From: Euleptes europaea
Lineage: Eukaryota; Chordata; Lepidosauria; Squamata; Sphaerodactylidae
Length of the DNA stretch: 64,000 nt
Reading direction: 5' to 3'
Assembly: GCF_029931775.1 (NCBI RefSeq)
Contig: NC_079312.1
Coordinates: forward strand, 58,656,333 to 58,720,332
Positions 40,517 through 51,940 of this stretch are shown here, in pieces. Numbering within the stretch: position 1 is the first letter of the stretch; each line of letters starts with the position of its first letter. Position numbers and translations under genes: made by a program. A model generated the notes under the pieces. The model saw only the letters and a list, made by a program, of their open reading frames with translations, made no database searches and was not told where the DNA came from.

Positions 40517-41310
40517 GGCCCCTGTCGGGAGAGGAGCCCCAGACCCCCCCACATACCCCACCCGCCGACCCCCACCCCCCCGGGGCTCCTCTGCCTCTGG
40601 GACCGCCGGACATTGACTTTGGCTCCGGGCGCAGAGCCGCCTTTGACCCTCCTCGCGTTTTGTTTCGCTGGCCCCGTTTTGCAGCCTTTATTGGGGGGGG
40701 GGGTTCTCCTCCCTCCCTCCTTCCCCACCGCCCTGCCGCCTCCCCGGGGGGGTTGTGTCTGAGAGGAGGGGGATAATCCCCTCGCCTGTTTTCCGGGCTT
40801 AGGGTCGGGCGCCGCTTTTGAAAAAACAGCCGCGAAAGAACCGTCTCTCCCCGCCCCCTTCCGATCTGGTTCCATGGGGGGTGCGGGGGAGCTATTTGGG
40901 ACTGCGTGCGGACGTTTGAGCGAGGAGCGGCCCCCTCTTTGATGCAGCCCTGTCGCCATGGCGACGGTCCTTTCAGTGGCGCGGGGGAGGGCGGCTGAGT
41001 TTCCCCCCCCTTCGGATCGGCGCTTCCTCGGGGGTCTCCGACGTGCGGGCAACGTTGCATGTGTGGGGTACATGGGACCAAGTGGCCAGCCGCCCGCAGG
41101 GCTGGTTTTTGCCTCGGGCGGGGGGCGTCTTCGCTGCGGGGCGAGCGCCGTTGCCAGGCTCGGGTGGGGGGGCGGGTATGACGATTTGCCCCGTCTCCTG
41201 GAAGAAGATGTCGTGCTGCCCTTTCAGGTCTCGTCTTCAATTGCCTCCCCCCCCAGCCCCCGTGCGCGTGTGTATGTTTTTGGTTCAATAAATCGTTTTA
41301 AACATTTTTT
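40517..41310 (+). other. H1-10: H1-10 3' UTR with AATAAA signal
   Basis: GC-rich trailer between the stop codon and an AATAAA at 41287-41292, followed within 20 bases by a T-run. No canonical histone stem-loop is present. A GGCTC...GAGCC inverted pair at 40621-40638 has an 8-base loop and lies about 105 bases past the stop, so it does not fit. A polyadenylated, replication-independent mRNA is therefore predicted. Confidence 0.65.
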
Positions 41311-41427
41311 TTTTTCACTTGATGGCTTCTCCTCGATGTGTTAATATGCAAGAGGGAAATGAAAACCGGGTGGGAGGAGGGAGGTTGCTGGGCAACGTAG
41401 GGCTCGCTCTGAAGAAGGAAAAGGCAT

Positions 41428-41512
41428 TTATATACATGTATGTGTGTATATATATGTGTGTGTGTGTGTGTATGTATATATGCACACATATATATATACA
41501 TACACACACGCA
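41428..41512. repeat. Compound TA/TG/CA microsatellite
   Basis: Alternating purine-pyrimidine tract with TG run 41456-41470, TA runs and CA runs, about 120 bases downstream of the H1-10 polyadenylation signal. The left and right halves are partly self-complementary. Confidence 0.9.
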
Positions 41513-41690
41513 GAGAGAGATAAAAGCCGGGAGAGTAGGTGGTGATGGAGATCAAGAGGCGAAGCGGGGGGGGGAGGCAACTGCAGGGGGCGCTGTTGGC
41601 CCCAACGGGGGAATGCGGCTGTTCCCTGTCGCCTGCCGTAGCCAGAGTGGGCGTTTCACAGGGTGAGGGGAAGCTGTCGCTTCTATAGGG

Positions 41691-41893
41691 AGGGGCTGTG
41701 GCTCAGTGGTAGAGCATCTGCTTGGCATGCAGAAGGTCCCAGGTCCAATCCCCGGCATCTCCAGTTAAAGGGACTAGGCAGATAGGTGATGTGAAAGACC
41801 CCTGCCGGAGACCCCGGAGAGCCGCTGCCGGTCAGAGTACTGACTTTGATGGCCCAAGGGTCTGGTTCAGTACAAGGCAGCTCCATGTGTATC
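41691..41893 (+). mobile_element. tRNA-derived SINE, well-preserved copy
   Basis: The head 'aggggctgtggctcagtggt' with the B box region 'aggtccaatccccggcat' keeps intact-looking tRNA promoter boxes. It ends 'aaggcagctccatgtgt'. It is less diverged than the 13-kb copy and sits just downstream of H1-10. Confidence 0.9.
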
Positions 41894-41929
41894 CCAAACA
41901 TCGGCTCGCCTACGCTCTACGGTGAGGAA

Positions 41930-42330
41930 ATGGGACGCTGCCAGGTCTCCACCCACACGCCCCCTTTCCCTTTAGAAAAAGTGGAGGCGCGTCCCACTGC
42001 GAGGCTGAGCTGCGGCTCAAGAACGCCTCAGCTAATTACCGGGGCCAGCATTTCCCCGCCCCCCGCCACGCAATGCTCGACTCTCTGAAGCTCCGCCTTT
42101 CGCGGGCAAGAAGAGCGCGCCTTAGCCCCGCCCCCTCCGCCCGAGGAGACAATACGTCATCGGTCGCCAGTGCGCAGGAGCGGGAAGGCGGACCCTGCCG
42201 GGATTTGTTGCTTTGGTCGGCTGCCTCCAGCGTCTGCGGGGGCGGGTGGAGGAAGGGCGGCTTCCCTGGCGACAGGTCCTGGTGTGCTTCCAGCATGGTG
42301 TCCTGAAGACGACGAACTCTTGAAAACTCA
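41930..42330. promoter_or_regulatory. CpG-rich promoter-like block without a recognised gene
   Basis: CpG-dense sequence with several GC boxes (for example 'ccccgccccctccgc' near 42127) and a CRE-like ACGTCA at about 42153-42158. It is separated from the H1-10 island by a SINE and a microsatellite. No coding exon is recognisable on either strand. It could drive a non-coding transcript. Confidence 0.35.
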
Positions 42331-44979
42331 TCCTCTTCCTTCCAGAACAACGTTTGTAATGGGCAAACGATTTTTTTTTTCAAGGGCAGCTGCCAATGGC
42401 AGGGGGCTTTTGGAGAGATTTGCTCTTTCTCTCGCACGATTTCAGTGGACCAAGATGGATAGCTTAGTTACGACGGGGGCTGAACTTTTACAGTCGAGCT
42501 TTGGAGGGAAAGAGGAAAAGCGGGGGGGGGGGAGCGGAAGAGAACCACGGCAAATTAACGGACACGAGGAAGCTAGTCATTGTGACGCTTAAGCGGGAGT
42601 AAATCCCAAGAAACGCAGTTGGATTTAGTGTAAAAAATGTGTGGGATTGTACTGTACACGTGAGTGTAAAGTATCTACAGTGACATCCACGCTAGCAGCA
42701 GTGAAAGAATGCAAAAGGACGAACTTACATAGACCAACACTGTGAGGGGGGGGTGAAACTGGCTTTTCCCACTCCGTAGGAAACAAAAGTGGGGAAGAAA
42801 CCTCTGAAGGAAAAGAACAACGGATACAGAGTACCAGAAGTCTGATATTACTGTTAGGATTACAAAAATGCAAGGTTATATCATAATATATCCACAAGAT
42901 CTTTCAACTTTGTTTTAAGATAAAGATTGAACCAGAAGACCTGTGAAAGGGACTAGAGTTCACAAAAGGTGGGGGTGGTGGGGAAACACAGGCATCACCA
43001 GAAATGCAAGAGGTAATAGCCATAAAGTCACATAGAACAGCAACTGATGTGCTAGCCCAAGGAAAATGTTTCCCACCTCTAAGGTATGGTCCTGGACAAC
43101 TTACTTCCTTCAGACCAAAGGTGGAACCTTCTTCTGCAAACAGGTGGAAGCATGGCTGTGTTTGGGCTGGGGGGAGTGCAATTTTAGCCACCACATCCTA
43201 CTGCAGCTGATTTTACCATTCTCTAGCTAACGGGCAGGAGGGCTTTTAAGAGTCCTCAGTTCTTAAATATTGTCATCTTTACTTTCTTATAGTCAGGATA
43301 AAGGTATGAAAATTAATCAAGTTCCACATGTAGCTAAGGTAGACTATAGACTATAGCAACCATCTACCAGACAGCCACTGTGGTACAGGTCCCCTTTTGT
43401 CACAAAACTTGCTCAGACTCAGATTTCATACCCTAGCCTAGCAGTCCATTACGGAATAAGCAGGGAGAGAGCACTTTGAGTAGTAACACCACTATTTTCT
43501 GTTACTGCTCTAGAGGTCAGTCACACTATTTAATGCCATTCAAGCTTGTGCAACACAGTCCTCACAGCAAGCAGGAACCTGTGCGAACGACAGAGTACAA
43601 GGAGCTTAAAATGGCTGCATAATACAACCTATGCTCCAAACCCATTAATAAAGACTTCTACTAAAGGCTAGCGCCCCCCCCCCCCCAATTTTACAACACA
43701 GGAGCAGTACAGCAGACTAGTACAAGACTGACAGCCCAACCCTATTTTTACTCAAAAGTAAATTTTACTATGTTCAAAGAACCTTGCGCTCTAAGAAGCA
43801 TGCATAGGGTTGCAGTCTTTGTGGCACCTTAAAGGCTAACAAGTTGGCATAGGCTTTTCTGGACTAGAGACCCCTTTCTCAGAGGTATGTAGTGTTTGCT
43901 TAATACAAATCCACATTTTTGTATATTACGTACACATGGTCAGGAACAATGTGAGCAGGGTCAAACCTTCATGAAATACATAACCCTCCTAACCTGTATC
44001 TGTAAAGGATCTTTCTTAGGGCATACTCCTGACAAAATGGGCCCTGGAGTCCACAAAAATTAATGCTAGAAAAAGACCCTGAGTTTTTAAGTCACAAGAC
44101 TCCTGTTTGTTTTTGCTGCAGACTAACAAGGTTATGCCTCAGACAGTACAATCGTAAATAGTTACTCATCAATGCAGAGTACAAACCACTGACTCACTCT
44201 TCATTGTAAATGGATTGTCCCAATAATTCTACCTACACAAATTTTAACAATGATCCAGCCACTTGCTAGGGTGTTTTTTTTTTTAGTTACAATAATATTC
44301 TTAATGAAGATAAAATCCTCCATTGAGGACAACACCCACTAGAGGTAGTGTAGATGAACACAAAGTCCATCATTTTTCATTTCCTTACCTATGGTTTACC
44401 ATTGCATGCAAATTTCACTCTTAGATTATTATATCCCAACAAGATCCTCAGACAAGCAAAGCCACTATTCAGATGATTTAGCTCTTCACAAAAAACATCT
44501 TTAGGATAGACTGGCTTACCACATCCCTGCATTTTTTTATTTTATTTTCTACATACAGGATTCAATGGGTTTAGGGAAGGCAGCCTTTCAGCCAGGCAAA
44601 ATTTCAGTCTAGTACATCCAGTGGGTAGGTTAGGCTGAAAGTAGTGGGCCCAATATCACCTAGCAAGCTGCATAATTTAATGGGGATTTGTACCCAAGTC
44701 TTTCAGATACTAAGTCAACACTAACTGCCACTATATGACACTGGCTCTCTAAAATAACCTTTTTAGAAGCTCACATTTGGATCCAAGGATGTCTTCATGC
44801 CCAAAAGGGGCATTTTCTTGTAATTAAAGTGTCCTTTCCAATATTAACAGTTTTGACCAGCAACTGATGCAACCAAGTTCCTGCCAATGTTCGCTGTTTG
44901 ATATACAATTATTAAAAATAAAGAGAGAACCTGGTCTGAGAAAGGTCATGATAGTTACCACTATGGAAACTAAACGGAA
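42331..44979. other. Intergenic between H1-10 and the DIRS element
   Basis: Contains G- and C-runs (42520-42532, 43673-43687), a decayed palindromic repeat and Penelope-like ends near 43.7-44.16 kb. No coding exon is recognised. Confidence 0.45.
43815..44155 (-). mobile_element. Penelope-like 3' end fragments
   Basis: On the - strand, 43885-43815 reads 'gttagcctttaaggtgccac' preceded by a hammerhead-like CUGA...GAAA arrangement. 44150-44040 reads 'ccttgttagtctgcagcaaa' and 'caaacaggagtcttgtgact', again the Penelope 3' terminal region. They look like two separate degraded ends. Confidence 0.5.
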
Positions 44980-45018
44980 CCTTGGCTTACCTGTGAAGGT
45001 TCCTTCTACATTGAGGGA

Positions 45019-45129
45019 GGAGTACATCTTCATCAGCGGGTTTTGTCGTTCCTATGCTCAGGGAGGCAGGTTCCAAAAAACCTTTGCTTCCTGTCACATG
45101 TGCTAGGACTGCCCTCTGATATCCAGTTC
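45019..45129 (+). repeat. DIRS left inverted terminal repeat
   Basis: This 111-base stretch matches the reverse complement of 51531-51641 with about three mismatches. It begins GGAGTACATCTTCATCAGCG. The 39 bases further left (44980-45018) belong to the element but do not match the right end. They are matched instead by the first half of the internal complementary region. Confidence 0.9.
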
Positions 45130-45379
45130 GAGGACTTCCACAGCAGAATTTTTAAAAACAGAAAGACAGATGTGCACCCAAAAGAACAAGGAGCAGCCAC
45201 TGCAAAAAACACAGCTTAAAACCAAGAATTAGTAACAAGTAGAATATGAAAATACTTTATTCTAATTCCCCTTATTTATTATTCCTATATATAACGTATT
45301 GTTTTCCCTTTTTTAATTCAGCTTTATCTGGACACTTTACATTCTTCATCTCGATCCATTCTTCACCCTGGACGGGCAA

Positions 45380-45470
45380 GATGTACTCCTCCCTCAGTGT
45401 AGAAGGAACCTTCACAGGTAAGCCAAGGTCCTGTTCTCCCACTGAGTTCGGAGTACATCTTCATCAGCGG
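45380..45470. repeat. DIRS internal complementary region
   Basis: Two abutting halves: 45380-45428 is the reverse complement of 44980-45028 with one difference. 45430-45470 is the reverse complement of 51621-51661 with one difference. In DIRS elements this region templates completion of the termini and formation of the circular intermediate, so it fixes both ends of the element to within about one to three bases. Confidence 0.88.
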
Positions 45471-46569
45471 AATCTTCAAAAGCTGACGTTCACTGGGAGG
45501 GAGTCTTCATTGATTATTTGATACAACATTGTGGAGGACTCTCCTGCCGAATGCCCCGTCGGATGATAGAATAGGCATTTATCTTGTAGTGTCTTATGAA
45601 CGTAGAAGGGCTCGACCAGGTTGCAGCCTTACAGATTTCTTCCACGGATGCATGGCCATCAAATGCTGCTGAAGTAGCGGTGCTGTGGACTGAGTGAGAG
45701 GTAATTCCTAACGGCACTGGTATGTTGCTAAGTTGATAGCACAGCTGGATACACTGTTTGATGCACTTGCTGATAGCTGCCTTTGACATTTTGCAACCTT
45801 TATTGGGTGATGAAATCGAAACCAATAAAGACTCCGAGCTCCGGAAAGGTTTCGTCCTTCTCAAAAAGATGCGTAAAGCTCTTTTCATGTCCAGAGTGTG
45901 CCAGTTCTTCTCCTTTGGATGAGAAGGGGGAGGGCAAAAGGATAGAATATGGAGTTCCTGTTGTCTATGGAACACAGAATTTACCTTCAGGATAAAGGCC
46001 GGATCTGGACGTAGTACTACTTTATCCGTGTGGAAGACACAGAGCCTTTTTCTAGATGACAAAGCCGCCAGTTCCGACACCCTTCTAGCTGGTGTAACAG
46101 CCGTGAGGAAGAGAACTTTCATCCTAAGGTGACCCAGGGAAGCCTCCCGTAAGGGTTCAAATGGGTGTCGAGTCAGAGCCTGGAGTATCACGTGAAGTCT
46201 CCAAGTCGGAAATCTATTACTTGTTGGAGGAGAGATGGCCGAGGCTCCTTTCAAGAAAGTGACTTTGTGGGGATGCCTTGACGTTGGGTAGCCATCCAGT
46301 TGGGGAACAACCGTTGCGATCACCGTCACCTGTCGTTTGAGAGAAGATGCCTTCAGCCCTTGAGCTAATCCCTCCTGGAGAAAGTCAAGCAAGTTGCCAG
46401 TGGAAATGGTCACTGGATCAGTATGTTTTCTCCCGCACCCCAAAAACCCCAAAACAGAGATGACCTTCCATTCTATGCCTGGAAAAGCACCTCAGATAAG
46501 CAAGTGCTGACTTTTCAGACCCAACTATCAAGCGGGCAGCATGAAGTGCCTTTAACCTTGTAGCCGTGT

Positions 46570-48598
46570 AGTTATTTCAAAACAGCTGTAAGTGGCATGA
46601 AGTTTACCTCACATTACTGCATTAGGTCTTAAGGAATGCTTTTTATTTATTTAGATCCAGAGGAAAACCATGTGCTCAAGCCAATTATTGCTACAGACTG
46701 CTACAAGGTGACAGCAGTAAAACAAGAACTGACTCAAAATACAGTGGCTATTGGACAAAATACGGCCGCCATTTCTGCTCTGAAAGACAGCATTTCTTCT
46801 TTGACAGTCCGACAGGACAAGATGGAGGTCAAACTCCAGAAACATTCACAGGATAACAAAGATACCAGAAAAAGGGTTGGCACTTTGGAAATGTCAATGG
46901 AAGCAAGTCAAGAGAGAGAAGAAAAACATGATGACTATACTGCGATGCTGGAATTAAAAATAAAGGAAAGCTGCATTTGTATACGCGGCCTCAAAGAAAA
47001 ATCTGAAGGGAAAGATTTAAAAAATTTCCTAAAGGTATTGCTGGTTGATTTTCTCCAGAAAGATGAAGCAATTGTGGAAGGAATGATTATAACAGCTTAC
47101 AGGATTAACTGCTTATGCAACAAAAAATAATGTTCCAAGGGACTGTCTAATCCAACTTTTTTCTAGAAGCTACCGGGATCTGATCCTGAATAAACATTAC
47201 TCAAATCCACTTACAGTAGAAGGTACACTGGTGAGGTTAATGAAAGAGATTCCTGGAAGACTACTTAGGAAAAGAAAGGATTTTTCAGAAATTGTGGAAC
47301 GGCTGAGATTCAATGGGTTTCAACATAGATGGGAATTTCCACAAGGCATATCTTTTCTCTTCAAAACCAAAAGATTCAAGATCACAGACATGACCAAGGC
47401 TGATCAATTTCTAAGAAGATATGACAGAGATCTTCCTAAACTAGCACGTCGCCCATCCAAAGATCTTCCTGAAGAAGACAAGGCGGCAGAAGCAAGCGGA
47501 GGGCCAAAGTTACCAGAAACAACTGAGGAGGACTCACAGTCAGATGATGGCTGAACTATTAAAAATGATACTAAAAGCAGTAATGGGGGGCAGGAGGGGG
47601 GTTTGAGTTAAACAAGGGTTAATGACATGGGGTTAATTGAATGTTAATATGTTACAAGTATTGTCATGGAATGTTAATGGTTTGAATTCTCCCAACAAAA
47701 GGAAGAAGATATTTTACAATTTACAAAAATCTAAGGCTAATATTTTTTGTTTACAGGAAACTCATATTTTACCAAAGGATATTATAAGATTGGAACAATC
47801 AAAATTGGGTAAACTTTTTACCTCATGTAATGAAAAGAAAAAAAATTAATGGAATTGCTATGTATGTTCCTTTGATATTGGAACCTAAGATTATATATAA
47901 AGATAATGATGGGAGGATCCTGTTGATAGAAATTGTGAGTGGTTTTCAAAAGATATTGTTGGTGAGTATTTATGCTCCTAATACAAACCAAAAAATATTT
48001 TATAATAATTTGGCATCAATATTAGCTGAATATGCTAAAGAAAAAAAGATTTGGATGGGAGACTTTAATGGAGTGATGGAACCAAAGTTGGACAGATCCG
48101 CAAAAAAAAAAAAAAAGGAAATTGTGAGGGTAAATTACCTGGTATTTTTAATCATCTTATAGATCAATGGGAAATGTTTGATATATGGAGATTGGTAACA
48201 ATAATAAAAAGGGATATACTTATTTTTCATCATGACATCTCACTCATTTAAGAATAGATATGTTATGGCTTTCTAAAGGAATTATAAACTTGTCTGAAAA
48301 TCCGGAGATCCTACCCAAGATATTATCAGACCATAATGCTATTTCAATTAGAATTAAGATAGGCGACAAGAGAAATAAATCATGGTCTATAAATGAATTT
48401 TTATTAAATAAAAAAATAGTAGATAAATTAAAAATAGATATATAAAATTATTTTTTAGAGAATGTAGATAAAGAAGTTTCAGATGAAATAGTATGGGACG
48501 CTGGTAAAGCAGTATATAGAGGACTTTTGATTCAGCAAAATACAAGATGGTATAAAGAGAGGGAGGCACAAAAGAAGAAGATATTAGAAGGGAGATAG
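46570..48598 (+). mobile_element. L1 LINE, 5' half only, lying inside the DIRS element
   Basis: ORF1p is recognisable in two pieces. 46636-47130 holds a coiled-coil region followed by the RRM start ICIRGLKEKSEGKDLKNFL. A second frame (about 47150-47554) holds the C-terminal domain with FLFKTKRFKITDM and ADQFLRRY. A frame change near 47125 separates them. ORF2 starts near 47643 with the endonuclease motif LSWNVNGLNSPNKRKK, then FCLQETH, SIYAPN and WMGDFNGV, with frame changes around 47830 and 48110. The match stops at about 48598, before the reverse transcriptase. No poly-A tail is seen. Having the 5' end and lacking the 3' end is opposite to the usual 5' truncation, so a later deletion or recombination is likely. 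Edges are approximate, especially the left. Confidence 0.8.
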
Positions 48599-51530
48599 TT
48601 CTGGCCCTTGTCTAGGTTGTGGGACCTGGTCCATCACCTTAAGCTATCCTTCACTTGTCTCGGGACGGTGAGGCGTGGGTTCCTATTTTGTGTTATCTAC
48701 AGTTGAAATGGCTTGAGAAACCATTGCAGGCACAATCCCTATGCATGCCACCATTTTTCCCTGCAGTCTGACTAAGGACGACAGGCCGGAGGATTTGGAA
48801 AGAATTACTGTCCTTGTCAACTTGACAATGGAGGAAATCTTGTCTGGCAGAAGGAAGACTGCATTCTGGTTCGTGCCTATGAACACCCCCAGGTGTTGGA
48901 TGAACTGGGACGGAGAGAGGGTGCTCTTGATCCGGTTTACCAGGAAACCGTGGAGTTCTAGAGCCCGGAGGACAGTCTCCATGTGCTGTAAGGACAGTTG
49001 TTCTGAAGGAGCGCTTACCAGGATATCGTCTAAATATGGGAAGATGTGGATCCCTACCTCTCTCAGGTGAGCCACCAACATCACCAAGACCTTGGTAAAG
49101 ACCCTCTGGGCCGATGAGAGACCAAACTGGAGGGCCCAAAACTGATAGTGATCAAGGTTGTAAGCAAAGCGGAGAAACTTTCGGTGCTTGGGGTAGATGG
49201 GGATGTGTAAATACGCTTCCGTCAGGTCTATCGATGTCAGAAACGCTTGAGGACGGAATGCCTCTATGATGGACCTGAGTGTCTCCATCCTGAAACGTTT
49301 GAACCGGATAAATTTGTTGACGTGCTTTAGATTTAGGATTGCGCGCCAATCCTTCGGAACGGTAAAGAAAACGGAGTATACCCCGGTGCACCGTTCTGTC
49401 TGGGGGACTGGTTCGATTGCCCTGATTTGAAGCAGGTGGTCTGTGGCTGCTTAATTACGGGCTATCTTGTCCGGTTTGGAAGAGGAGGGGGAGAGAAAGA
49501 AGCGGTTTGGGGGGATTTGTGTAGTTCTAGGCTGTATCCCTCATGAATAATCTTCTGCACCCAAGTTTTGGTGAAGGGAGTCCCAGGTATTGGCAAAAAC
49601 CTGGAGTCTTCCCCCCACCGGACTGTCCCAGCAGTCATTGTTTCCTGGGTTTCTCACTAAATCTGTTGGACTTGTCCAAGTGCTGTTGTGGCTGGAATCC
49701 CTTGTTAAACCTGGGGCCGTTGCGAAAGGATCCCCTTTCAGAATTCCAGTTGTTCCTTCTGTTGTCTGCTCTGCCGCTTGCCAGGGTGTGAGAGGTTCGG
49801 AAGGGACGAAAGGAAGAAGTGTAAGAGGTCTTACCTTCTTTCCTTATGTATTTTGCCAGGGCCTTTTTCTTGTCTTTCGTCTCAACTAGTATGTCCTCTA
49901 ATTTAGAGCCGAAGAGTCTATCACCCTCGATTGGGTATCCCAACAGGATGGATTTGTAACCGAAGTCAGCTGACCAGGACCGGAGCCAAAGTGCCCTCCT
50001 AGAAATAGAGGAAACTGCCAGTGCCCTGGCCGACATAGTCATGGAATCAAGAGTGGCGTCCGCCATAAAATTTACTGCTTTCAGAACTCTGTTAAGATCA
50101 CTCAGAACCCTTTTATTGTCTTGTGGAGTCAGGTCAATTATTTTTCTGATCCACATGATGGATGCCCGAGCCACCAATGCTGCCGTAGCTGATGCTTGTA
50201 TGGATACGGCCGAAGCCTCATGGGCCTTTTTGATAGCATAATCAGCTTTTCTATCTAGAGAGTCCCTGATGTTGCCAGCCCCATCCTCAGAAAGTAAGCC
50301 GGTGGATTGAAAAGTGACGACTAGTGCTTCAACTAAGGGAACCTGAAGGAGGTTAGAAGCTCAGGACTCTAGATTATACATTCTTCTAACAGCAGTGGGG
50401 AGCTGTCTGTTAGAGAGAGGCTTCTCCCATTCATTTTTGAGAAGGTCCTCAAAGTATTTAGGAAAAGGCACAGCCCGGGTTTGGGTCCTCAGTCTGGTGA
50501 AGAATTCCTTCATGCCCCTAAACGTAGCCTTACTTTATGAAGCCTCTGAGTCCTCATCCTCATGAAGATCTAAGGCTGCCAATACCTTGCTCAGGAACGC
50601 CTGATAATCTTCCCCGGCAAATAACCGGGATTGTTGTTCCTGATTTTGAGTCTCCTCCCCCTCGTCTTCTCCTGAGGAGAACTCGCCTTCTTCTCTATCG
50701 CTAGAAGAGGGAGAAGGGGACCTGTTCCTGCTGGAAGAGGACAATGGTGCCTGCCTTGCTGCCTTAGTTGGCCATGCATGGTGTGTGTTGCTGGAGCATT
50801 CCCCACGTTCTGACTCAGAGTGGATGGAAGCCCTGGAACCCGGGGATGAGGCTCTGGATCTTGTGACGTCCCCACAAGAATGGTCGCTAATCTGGGCAAA
50901 CTCCTCTCTCAATGCCTGCCGCATTAAATGTATCAGACTTAAGTTGCCCTCCCCCCCTTGCGCAATTAAAAAATGAACATTTTCAACATTACCCAGGGTA
51001 GTCCCAGTCGCATGAACGCCAGAGGAGCCGGCATCACTGGGATCAAGTTCGCCCTCGTAACCTCTAGAGGCTGAACGGGGTGTTGCGCCAGCCATCTTGT
51101 CCGTGCACGTCTTTTTTGCGCCGTTTTGAACGTCTCCCAGCTGGAGGGTCCGTTTTTGTGCTGCTGCCTGCAAATCGGGCCGATTCGCCCGTTTTCCCCC
51201 TTTGCGGCTCTTGGACACCGCTAGGGAAACCTGTTGGGGGGGGGGGAGTCCTTCAACTTGCTCCTCGTCTCCTGACATTAATTCCTCTGAAGCCCTATCT
51301 TTACTCTCAGACATATTGTAAACGGGGGAGGGGGAGACAGAGGCAAAGACGAGGGAAAACAGTAGATACAAGAGGAAAAGGCTGCTGGGTGCACACAGAC
51401 TAAGATTAGGACTAAGAAAAAACACAGAAATAAAGTTAGACAGGAATAATTATTGAAGTGCAAAGGCTAGGAAAGGAGGTTTGCTACAGAGCTAACCACA
51501 AATGCTGCTTCTTCCTCTAAGGCAGGAAGA

Positions 51531-51641
51531 GAACTGGATATCAGAGGGTGGTCCTAGCACATGTGACAGGAAGCAAAGGTTTTTTGGATCCTGCCTCCCT
51601 GAGCATAGGAACGACAAAACCCGCTGATGAAGATGTACTCC
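51531..51641 (-). repeat. DIRS right inverted terminal repeat
   Basis: Reverse complement of the left repeat at 45019-45129. The 20 bases beyond it (51642-51661) complete the right tip and are copied in the second half of the internal complementary region. Confidence 0.9.
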
Positions 51642-51689
51642 AAACTCAGTGGGAGAACAGGCTTCGGTTCTGGTCGGTCTTTGGAGGGA

Positions 51690-51940
51690 AGAGAAGAAGA
51701 GTTGGTTTGTATATGCCGACTCTACCACTTAAGGAAGAATCAAACCGGCTTACAATCCCCTTCCCCCTCCCCACTACAGACATCCTGTGAGGTGGGTGGG
51801 GCTGAGAGAGTGTGACTAGCCCAAGGTCACCCAGCAGGCTTCATGTGTAGGAGCAGGAAAACAAATCCAGTTCACCAGATTAGCCTCCGCTAGATCAGAG
51901 TCCACCGCTCTAAACCGCTACATCCCGCTGGCTCTCAAGA
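51690..51940 (-). mobile_element. tRNA-derived SINE, reverse copy beside the DIRS right end
   Basis: The reverse complement begins 'gagagccagcgggatgtagc' and ends with 'caaaccaactcttctt', matching the family at 36667-36915. It starts about 30 bases past the DIRS right terminus. Confidence 0.83.

Larger units (their letters stand above)
44980..51661 (-). mobile_element. DIRS-family tyrosine-recombinase retrotransposon (fossil), with nested L1
   Basis: On the - strand the order is a Gag-like region (about 51.3-49.6 kb, acidic and Ser-rich), a reverse transcriptase region (about 49.4-48.6 kb, with the YLDD motif), then a tyrosine recombinase region (about 46.5-45.5 kb, with HSVHST and an SPSTFIRHY C-terminus). 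This is the DIRS order. The termini share an inverted repeat: 45019-45129 against 51531-51641, with about three differences. An internal complementary region at 45380-45470 is the reverse complement of the left tip (44980-45028) joined to the reverse complement of the right tip (51621-51661), as expected of DIRS. No target duplication is expected. The copy is broken by several coding disruptions and by the L1 block at about 46.57-48.60 kb; part of the RNase H/methyltransferase region seems absent. The near-identical ends suggest a fairly young insertion. Confidence 0.9.

Noticed and set aside
40621-40638. Histone mRNA stem-loop after H1-10
   Set aside because: GGCTC/GAGCC has an 8-base loop instead of four and lies about 105 bases from the stop. 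An AATAAA signal is present further on.
38026-41288. Several long - strand frames across H1-10 and its flank, up to 345 codons
   Set aside because: They are shadows of a GC-rich, Lys/Ala-coding exon and its CpG island. Products are Gly/Leu or Pro/Arg-rich without homology, whereas the + frame is a clear histone.
41691-41765. A tRNA gene
   Set aside because: The A and B boxes are tRNA-like but the cloverleaf is not maintained. The sequence continues into a 200-base SINE body shared with copies at 13.0 and 58.0 kb.
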